37,200 bases of DNA. It comes from Bacteroidales bacterium (lineage in GTDB: Bacteria > Bacteroidota > Bacteroidia > Bacteroidales > UBA932). The position numbers and the translations under genes were made by a program. Each line of letters opens with the position of its first letter. The stretch's first letter is position 1. Positions 32,870-37,200 of the stretch are shown here, piece after piece. Where the stretch lies: assembly GCA_015060395.1 (NCBI GenBank), contig SUYP01000026.1, forward strand, positions 1 to 37,200. The letters are read 5' to 3'. The notes beneath the pieces are model-generated. The model was given only the letters and a program-made list of their open reading frames with translations, ran no database searches and was not told where the DNA came from.

Positions 32870-34099
32870 TTAGAACAATGTTGGCTCAGATTTATCGATA
32901 TGATTTCTCGTAGTCGATTTCGTCAAACGAATGGATGATAATGACGTTGCCTCTCTATCGTTTATGTAGAATGTGTTATCTTGACCGATTGCAAAACGCT
33001 GACCATGTTCACGCCACCTATCCTCATAGTCTCTTAGCCAGTATGATTCATTCTTCTCTTTGCATGGGAGTAGTATAAAGTTACCATTAGGACCTATGAA
33101 TTTAACACTCTTCATTTGCGGATCCCATGACCTCTTACATTTTTCATACAGTTCTTCCGCTTGGGCTTTGGATGGTAGATTTAGACCAAACCTGTTTTTT
33201 GCCATATGGAAGGACAACTGGCTCCCAGTATTACATTTAGCCCACAATGTCCCTGACGGCAATCCAAGGTCAATCCACTCAATCGTACTGACATTAAATT
33301 CATCGTCAGAGAGATCGATGTCTATGGTTGGTCTTGATGGTCGCTTTTGATAGTATGATGATTTCGCAAATGGTTTACGGAATTGCACTAATTCTCTGAA
33401 GTTAGTACATGTCTGTGAATCGTGATTTATGCGGCTTATTATGCAGTCTTCGCCAAATTCAACATTGAAGAGACGAACAGCAAGTTCGTTATCTACGGTC
33501 TTTGTGAGTTTATGATTCTTTATCTGCTCTAAGTCCTTCTCTGATGTAATCTTGAGTTCGATGATGTGACCATCATTACGTTTCTCTTCTGAAGTCTCGT
33601 GCTTAACCCATATTTCAATCCAGAGTTGGTCTCCCGAATCTGATGTTAAAAGAATATCTGGCCTTCTGAAACGTCCATCTTCTACATTTACATTTGTTTC
33701 CAATTTTACCGACTTATAAATCTTTGTAAGATCTACTGTGGTTGTATTATGAAAACTTGTGCATATGCGGTTTTTCTTCTCCGTACAATTTCTATCACAG
33801 GGAACACGGCTATGGAGTTCTAGGATGAATGGTTCGCTATTTTCGAGACACTTAAGATACTCTGCGTGAAACATATACTCTGCTACAGAGTGTAGATAGG
33901 TATCGTGCTGGCATTGTGTTCCATTATGGCGAAAATGATGCTCCTGTATAGGTCCAAAGGTTGGATACATTTCACTACGGCACTGAGGACAGAAATATTT
34001 ATGTCCTGCACTACTGTCGCGCGTTAATGAATCAATATCTACAATGAACTCAGATTCATCTTGAAATGCGAAACCATATTGGATACTGTCTTGTCTCAT
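32870..34099 (-). CDS. CoiA-like nuclease fused to a DLGLPSG-type C-terminal domain
   Basis: 409 residues. The N-terminal part has a zinc-finger-like, CoiA-type block: YFCPQC (C37, C40), EHHFRHNGTQC (H55, H58, C63) and SYLH-like TYLH. Then RRPDILL (D148) and WIEIWVKHE (E162) fit a PD-(D/E)xK-type nuclease core as in CoiA-like competence and DNA-processing proteins. Residues 275-385 form a separate domain with WIDLGLPSGTLWAKCN and LNLPSKAQAEEL, known from Bacteroidota proteins of the FISUMP/DUF1566 kind. AT-richer than its housekeeping neighbours. It lies between two att copies, so it is mobile cargo. A role in DNA handling or defence is inference. Confidence 0.7.
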   Translation of the reverse strand: MRQDSIQYGFAFQDESEFIVDIDSLTRDSSAGHKYFCPQCRSEMYPTFGPIQEHHFRHNGTQCQHDTYLHSVAEYMFHAEYLKCLENSEPFILELHSRVPCDRNCTEKKNRICTSFHNTTTVDLTKIYKSVKLETNVNVEDGRFRRPDILLTSDSGDQLWIEIWVKHETSEEKRNDGHIIELKITSEKDLEQIKNHKLTKTVDNELAVRLFNVEFGEDCIISRINHDSQTCTNFRELVQFRKPFAKSSYYQKRPSRPTIDIDLSDDEFNVSTIEWIDLGLPSGTLWAKCNTGSQLSFHMAKNRFGLNLPSKAQAEELYEKCKRSWDPQMKSVKFIGPNGNFILLPCKEKNESYWLRDYEDRWREHGQRFAIGQDNTFYINDREATSLSSIRLTKSTTRNHIDKSEPTLF

Positions 34100-34121
34100 A
34101 TCGCTAATCAGTATAGTTTGA

Positions 34122-34154
34122 CAAATTTAGTAAAAGAACATCTAATGGTGCCAA
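34122..34154 (-). promoter_or_regulatory. Candidate promoter of the CoiA-like gene
   Basis: Minus strand TTG (34152-34154), 22 nt, TAAATTTG (34122-34129), 22 nt before the start codon. Full -7 match, slightly long spacer. Confidence 0.45.
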
Positions 34155-34384
34155 GAACGAGAAGTTTATTATGGAATTCCTCGAAGGGGCTGGACATCGT
34201 CATTTCTGGCGCTGAAAGCTTGCTTTCCAAGCGACAGGTATGAAGATGGACAGGCAGGGAGCGGAGCGACCGATGGCCTGATGACACCCGAAACTAAAAA
34301 CTGACAGGGATTCCCCACCAGCTTTCTTGGGTACAATGCGACCGGACATAAAGGATTAGAAGGAGCCTTCCAGGCGACTGAAAC

Positions 34385-34401
34385 ATCCTGCGTCCCGCTA
34401 C
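34385..34401 (+). repeat. att copy 3
   Basis: Third 17-nt copy of the tRNA-Met 3' end; right boundary of the cargo segment. Confidence 0.85.
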
Positions 34402-34410
34402 TTAAAAATC

Positions 34411-34443
34411 AAGCACTTACGAAAATTTCGTGAGTGCTTTTTT
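34411..34443 (+). terminator. Terminator hairpin next to att copy 3
   Basis: AAGCACTTACGAAA with TTTCGTGAGTGCTT (one changed base) and a T-run. Confidence 0.75.
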
Positions 34444-34575
34444 GTTTATGGGGAACTTTAGGGGAACTTGAAAATCCTGAATTTGGTTTAGTTTTCAGCG
34501 ATTTCAACTGGTTAGTGGCACTAACCGCTTCATTTCCTTCGTTCTTCTATTTGATCTTGAAATACTCCAGTAGTA

Positions 34576-35556
34576 TCAATTCTGTTCTTTAAGTTTCTTT
34601 ATCTCACGATCAAAGTCACTTTCAAGCATTTCCATTTCCCTCTGACGATAAATCTCAAACTCCTGCTCTGCCTTTTGGATTGCCTGAGCATGGGAGACAG
34701 TTCCTTTTCCGATCAGTACCTTACGCTTATGAGCGACAATCTGACTGTCAAGAGCTTCGATCCAATCCTTCATAGTCATCGGATTCATCTCCAAAGCCTG
34801 GAACTCCGCAAAGTCCAAGAATCCGGATACGAGAAGATTCAGTCTCTGCAACTCCAGTTCTGAAAGATAATTCTTGGCAATCTTCACATCGTCCTTGGTA
34901 ACATAGTTACCCTTGAAGTTAGTCATACCAACAAACGGCTTTTCATTATCCACACGATTATATATAACCTCTGCAGCCGTATTTTCGTGCACTGCATAGT
35001 GCAATTTATTCTGCACAGTCGCGAAGAAGGTCTTGGTCATATCACTGCGAGGATCATAGTCAACAGCTGTCGCATATATATCCGTCACCTGCTGATAGAA
35101 GTTTCGCTCACTACTGCGAATATCCCTGATACGCTGCAAAAGCTCACGGAAATATCGGTTTCCTCCCTGCTTCAACCTCTCATCATCCATTGCAAATCCC
35201 TTCTGGATATACTCGTGAAGTCTCTGCGTAGCCCACCTACGGAAACGCACAGCTACCTGTGACTGAACACGATAGCCAAGAGCGATGATCATATCGAGAT
35301 TATAATGGGCAACGTTACGTTTTACCTGACGGGAACCCTCTTCGCGAACTAGTAAGAAATCCTTACTAGTTGAATCCAACAGCAGCTCTTCATCTGCATA
35401 GATATTCTTTATATGCATTGTAATATTCTCACGGCTTGTGCAATAAATCTCCGCCAACTGATTCTGTGTCAGCCACAAATCCTCATCAGCAAATCTCACC
35501 GCCACACGAGTGATCTCGTTATCGTCCTGATATAATATGATTTTGTTTTGTTCCAT
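34576..35556 (-). CDS. RhuM-family protein
   Basis: 326 residues. N-terminal helix-turn-helix-like block WLTQNQLAEIYCTSRENITMHIKNIY, then YNLDMIIALGYRVQSQVAVRFRRWATQRLHEYIQKGF, the signature of the RhuM/virulence-protein family, and a long charged C-terminal helix. The family is widespread on genomic islands and near restriction or toxin-antitoxin genes; its biochemical role is unsettled. Here it stands 130 nt after the third att region, alone. A possible promoter upstream reads TTTG-N18-TTACTTTG. Confidence 0.85.
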   Translation of the reverse strand: MEQNKIILYQDDNEITRVAVRFADEDLWLTQNQLAEIYCTSRENITMHIKNIYADEELLLDSTSKDFLLVREEGSRQVKRNVAHYNLDMIIALGYRVQSQVAVRFRRWATQRLHEYIQKGFAMDDERLKQGGNRYFRELLQRIRDIRSSERNFYQQVTDIYATAVDYDPRSDMTKTFFATVQNKLHYAVHENTAAEVIYNRVDNEKPFVGMTNFKGNYVTKDDVKIAKNYLSELELQRLNLLVSGFLDFAEFQALEMNPMTMKDWIEALDSQIVAHKRKVLIGKGTVSHAQAIQKAEQEFEIYRQREMEMLESDFDREIKKLKEQN

Positions 35557-35687
35557 AGCCCATTCTTTTCCTCGACCAATTATGATGCGAAATTAAGCAA
35601 AGTAACTATCATAGCCAAGAGCACAAATCACTAATATACTTTGTAAAGTTAAATATTTCTCCGAACAACAAATTAAATAATACAATT

Positions 35688-36056
35688 ATGATTTACGGTT
35701 ACATTAGGGTCAGCAGCGACAAACAGACTGTTGAGAATCAAAGATTTGAGATCAATAATTTTTGCAAGAAGAATGAAATGAAGATTGACGGATGGATTGA
35801 TTTCAAAGTTAGTGAGGCTTGGGCTATTTTGAGTGATATAGAACAAAGTATAAAACAAAAAGTTGAAATTGTCGGTACTCCACTGAAAGATTGGGACGTA
35901 GAAATCTATCGTGGGGTTCTTACGGGATATAATGATGCTTTTATAATATCTTCAGAAACAAGAAAGGAGATTCTTGATAATTGTAAGTCTCTAGATGAAC
36001 GTCAAAGGACGGAGGAAATTATACGACCATATCTTCTCCTGTCTCCGTGTGTTTAA
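35688..36056 (+). pseudogene. Chimeric remnant: serine recombinase start fused to restriction-enzyme fragment
   Basis: The 122-codon ORF is a mosaic. Residues 1-38 (MIYGYIRVSSDKQTVENQRF onward) are the start of a resolvase/invertase with the catalytic Ser in RVSS. From about residue 41 (AWAILSDIEQSIKQKVE, GTPLKDWDVEIYRGVLTGYN, EERQRTEEIIRP-like) it matches the TaqI-like C-terminal region of type IIG restriction-modification enzymes. The homology stops after IIRP (about 36028), where the sequence joins a DUF1653 fragment on the other strand. Neither parent protein can be functional. Junction positions are estimates from motif recognition. Confidence 0.75.
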
Positions 36057-36126
36057 CCACGTGTAATGTTCGATAGATATTACCCTTGAAATGTCTGTAA
36101 TATCCTGGCACAACTAGTTTTTCCAT
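36019..36126 (-). pseudogene. 5' fragment of a DUF1653 gene
   Basis: Minus-strand ATG at 36126 opens a 35-residue frame MEKLVVPGYYRHFKGNIY... ending HTETGEDMVV then a stop. This is the first half of a DUF1653 protein (usual length about 70, continuing YQALYG after MVV). It is cut at the joint with the restriction-enzyme fragment; about 8 nt around TATACGAC fit both parents, suggesting microhomology joining. Too short for ordinary ORF calling. Confidence 0.7.
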
Positions 36127-36432
36127 AGGTCAATTCGCTAACATAGGTCACATTTGACAAATTTAATGAATTAGTTTCATATCGTTTGCAAAGAAGGATG
36201 GGAATTGAACCACTTTACGGGACAACCACAAAGTTTTTATTCTAATATTTTCTGTGATTCCCCCGTGTTCGTGACACGTACACACATCTTGCAATCTGGA
36301 CTAACGCTCAGATAAAACCGTCGCTGGAAGAACTGTTTTGAAGTCTTGAAAAATGGCGTGATTTCGGAGCGTTTTCGGCCTAAAAAGCGGTAAAATTTGG
36401 AGAGAGAAAGTGCCGTGGATAACTTTGTAGAG
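36127..36432. other. AT-rich non-coding stretch
   Basis: No convincing gene. A minus-strand frame at 36237-36455 has no recognisable motif. Contains a small palindrome CGTGTTCGTGACACG at about 36267-36281. Confidence 0.4.
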
Positions 36433-36606
36433 CACATTAACACATTAGCACTCAAACATATTTAAACATTAATAGATTAATGTATCCACACATTAACACA
36501 TACGCATATAGACACATTAAGACACACGAACATAAATGCATTAACACATAGACACACACGCACATCAGTGCATTCGTATATTTACATATTAACACAAAAA
36601 CACATT
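36433..36606. repeat. Degenerate 8-bp tandem repeat (CACATTAA-type)
   Basis: Repeated CACATTA/ACATTAAC units. The CAT trinucleotides fall at 36435, 36443, 36491, 36499, 36515, 36531, 36539, 36547, 36563 and 36571, many separated by 8 or 16 bp. Ends 6 nt before the ATG at 36612. Resembles iterons or partition-protein sites ahead of plasmid or conjugative-element genes. Confidence 0.6.
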
Positions 36607-36611
36607 TAGAT

Positions 36612-36812
36612 ATGGGACAGTTAGAGGATTTTAGAGCTTCGTTGAAGAGAAAGGATTCGGCGGTGAACAGTAAGGGAGAGATCCCGGTAAAGAATGTTTC
36701 AAAGGCGAAACAGGAAAAGATGAAAAGAAGGACGTTCGGGGTGTCCGGAGGCGAAGAAGTTTGCGAAGGTGAAAGACAAGAGAGTCGTCACTTCCTTCAC
36801 ATCCTGCCTTGA
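36612..36812 (+). CDS. Short ORF after the tandem repeat, possibly truncated
   Basis: 66 codons, MGQLEDFRASLKRKDSAVNS then a basic stretch KQEKMKRRTFGV. The placement right after the repeat tract suggests a real start codon of a mobile-element gene, but from about 36740 the frame quality drops (GEEVCEGERQESRHF) and a different frame on the opposite strand looks better, so it is probably a truncated gene. Function unknown. Confidence 0.35.
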   Translation: MGQLEDFRASLKRKDSAVNSKGEIPVKNVSKAKQEKMKRRTFGVSGGEEVCEGERQESRHFLHILP

Positions 36813-37047
36813 CTTCATTTCAAGGTATTCTTCCACTGTCATCTGCACTGTCACCATCGCATTGCTTCCACATTCATTTCTTCCCAGCACCACTAACTAT
36901 ATTGATAATCAATTAGTTACAAATTTACGCATAATTTACGAGAAGTTGTGCGTTTTTTGTGGCTTAAAAACAGCCGTGTTGCTCACCTGACGCTACGGGT
37001 CCATTCGAATGACAAGGTATAAGCATTAGAGGCGTTTTTTGGCACAT

Positions 37048-37200
37048 CTATATCAGCCCCATATCCTTGACTATTGAGGTAAGCTCGGCCGTGTTGGCAA
37101 CATCAAATTTCACAAGGAGCTTCTTGCGGTACCACTTCACGGTTTCCGGGCTGAGGCCCAGACAGTCGGCGATTTGCGGTGTGGTATAGCCTTTGGTAAG
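37048..37200 (-). CDS. LuxR/GerE-type HTH regulator, C-terminus (partial)
   Basis: The last 50 codons of a minus-strand gene running off the right edge. The translation LTKGYTTPQIADCLGLSPET then VKWYRKKLLVKFDVANTAEL is a typical GerE/LuxR helix-turn-helix (SPETV..YR..L..K). The protein ends DMGLI. The N-terminal domain, possibly a receiver, is outside the window. Confidence 0.85.
   Translation of the reverse strand, partial: LTKGYTTPQIADCLGLSPETVKWYRKKLLVKFDVANTAELTSIVKDMGLI

Larger units (their letters stand above)
34185..34443 (+). repeat. Long direct repeat, copy B
   Basis: Second copy of the ~258-bp repeat, 2,130 bp from copy A. More diverged in the hairpin part (GCGCTGAAAGC and AAGCGACAG instead of the perfect stem), nearly identical around the att core. 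Confidence 0.85.

Noticed and set aside
32055..34443. Retron or group II intron
   Set aside because: Structured repeats are present but there is no reverse transcriptase gene in the window.
36195..36230. tRNA-like T-arm (GGTTCAATTCCC on the minus strand)
   Set aside because: The stem does not pair and no acceptor, D arm or anticodon arm can be built.
36237..36455. Minus-strand 72-codon ORF
   Set aside because: No promoter, motif or recognisable family; lies in eroded island DNA.
36433..36606. CRISPR array
   Set aside because: Unit is only 8 bp and degenerate, no spacers and no cas genes.

Overview
The window looks like a chromosomal segment of a member of the Bacteroidota, order Bacteroidales, with moderate GC. 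The basis is Bacteroidota-type promoters (TTTG or TTG, about 19-20 bp, TAnnTTTG) ahead of several genes, lipoproteins with Bacteroidota-style signal peptides, and gene families and orders typical of gut Bacteroidales (guaB with surA-type chaperones and an OstA-like protein; a small membrane protein with mutL). I cannot name the genus from the sequence.

Left edge to about 31.4 kb is mostly housekeeping. A 23S rRNA gene (minus strand, cut by the window edge) has its own rRNA-type promoter about 220 bp upstream, with no 16S or tRNA between. Then come: a peptide-uptake operon (OPT transporter, ZupT zinc transporter, peptidase T); two tandem paralogous small lipoproteins; an operon of guaB, a chaperone-like lipoprotein, surA and an OstA-like protein (outer-membrane biogenesis); a REP-associated transposase (RAYT) with four matching REP hairpins at 13.3-17.9 kb; a secreted GH13 amylase; a YhcC-type radical SAM protein; an NlpC/P60 endopeptidase; a small conserved protein; galE; dacB; radA; a very cysteine-rich small lipoprotein; a metallophosphoesterase; rsmE; an operon of a small membrane protein, mutL, rhomboid, EEP-family phosphatase and tsaC; ispF; and a lipoprotein form of peptide deformylase.

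From 31.8 kb the character changes. tRNA-Gln and tRNA-Met (CAT) share a promoter. The last 17 nt region of the tRNA-Met recurs twice downstream (32,254 and 34,385), each time at the end of a ~258-bp imperfect direct repeat that also carries a terminator hairpin and paired GGGAACAC-type motifs. This is the signature of tandem site-specific integrations at a tRNA 3' end. The segment between the second and third att copies (~2.1 kb, visibly AT-richer) has no integrase. It carries an 84-residue unknown protein, a strongly structured 41-nt hairpin, and a convergent CoiA-like nuclease fused to a C-terminal DLGLPSG-type domain. I consider this the best candidate for an undescribed cargo or satellite unit.

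Beyond it lie a RhuM-family gene, a scar where fragments of a serine recombinase, a TaqI-like/type IIG restriction enzyme and a DUF1653 gene are joined, an 8-bp-period tandem repeat tract of iteron type, short unresolved ORFs, and the C-terminus of a LuxR/GerE-type regulator at the right edge. This right arm is best read as the eroded remains of mobile and defence-related DNA.
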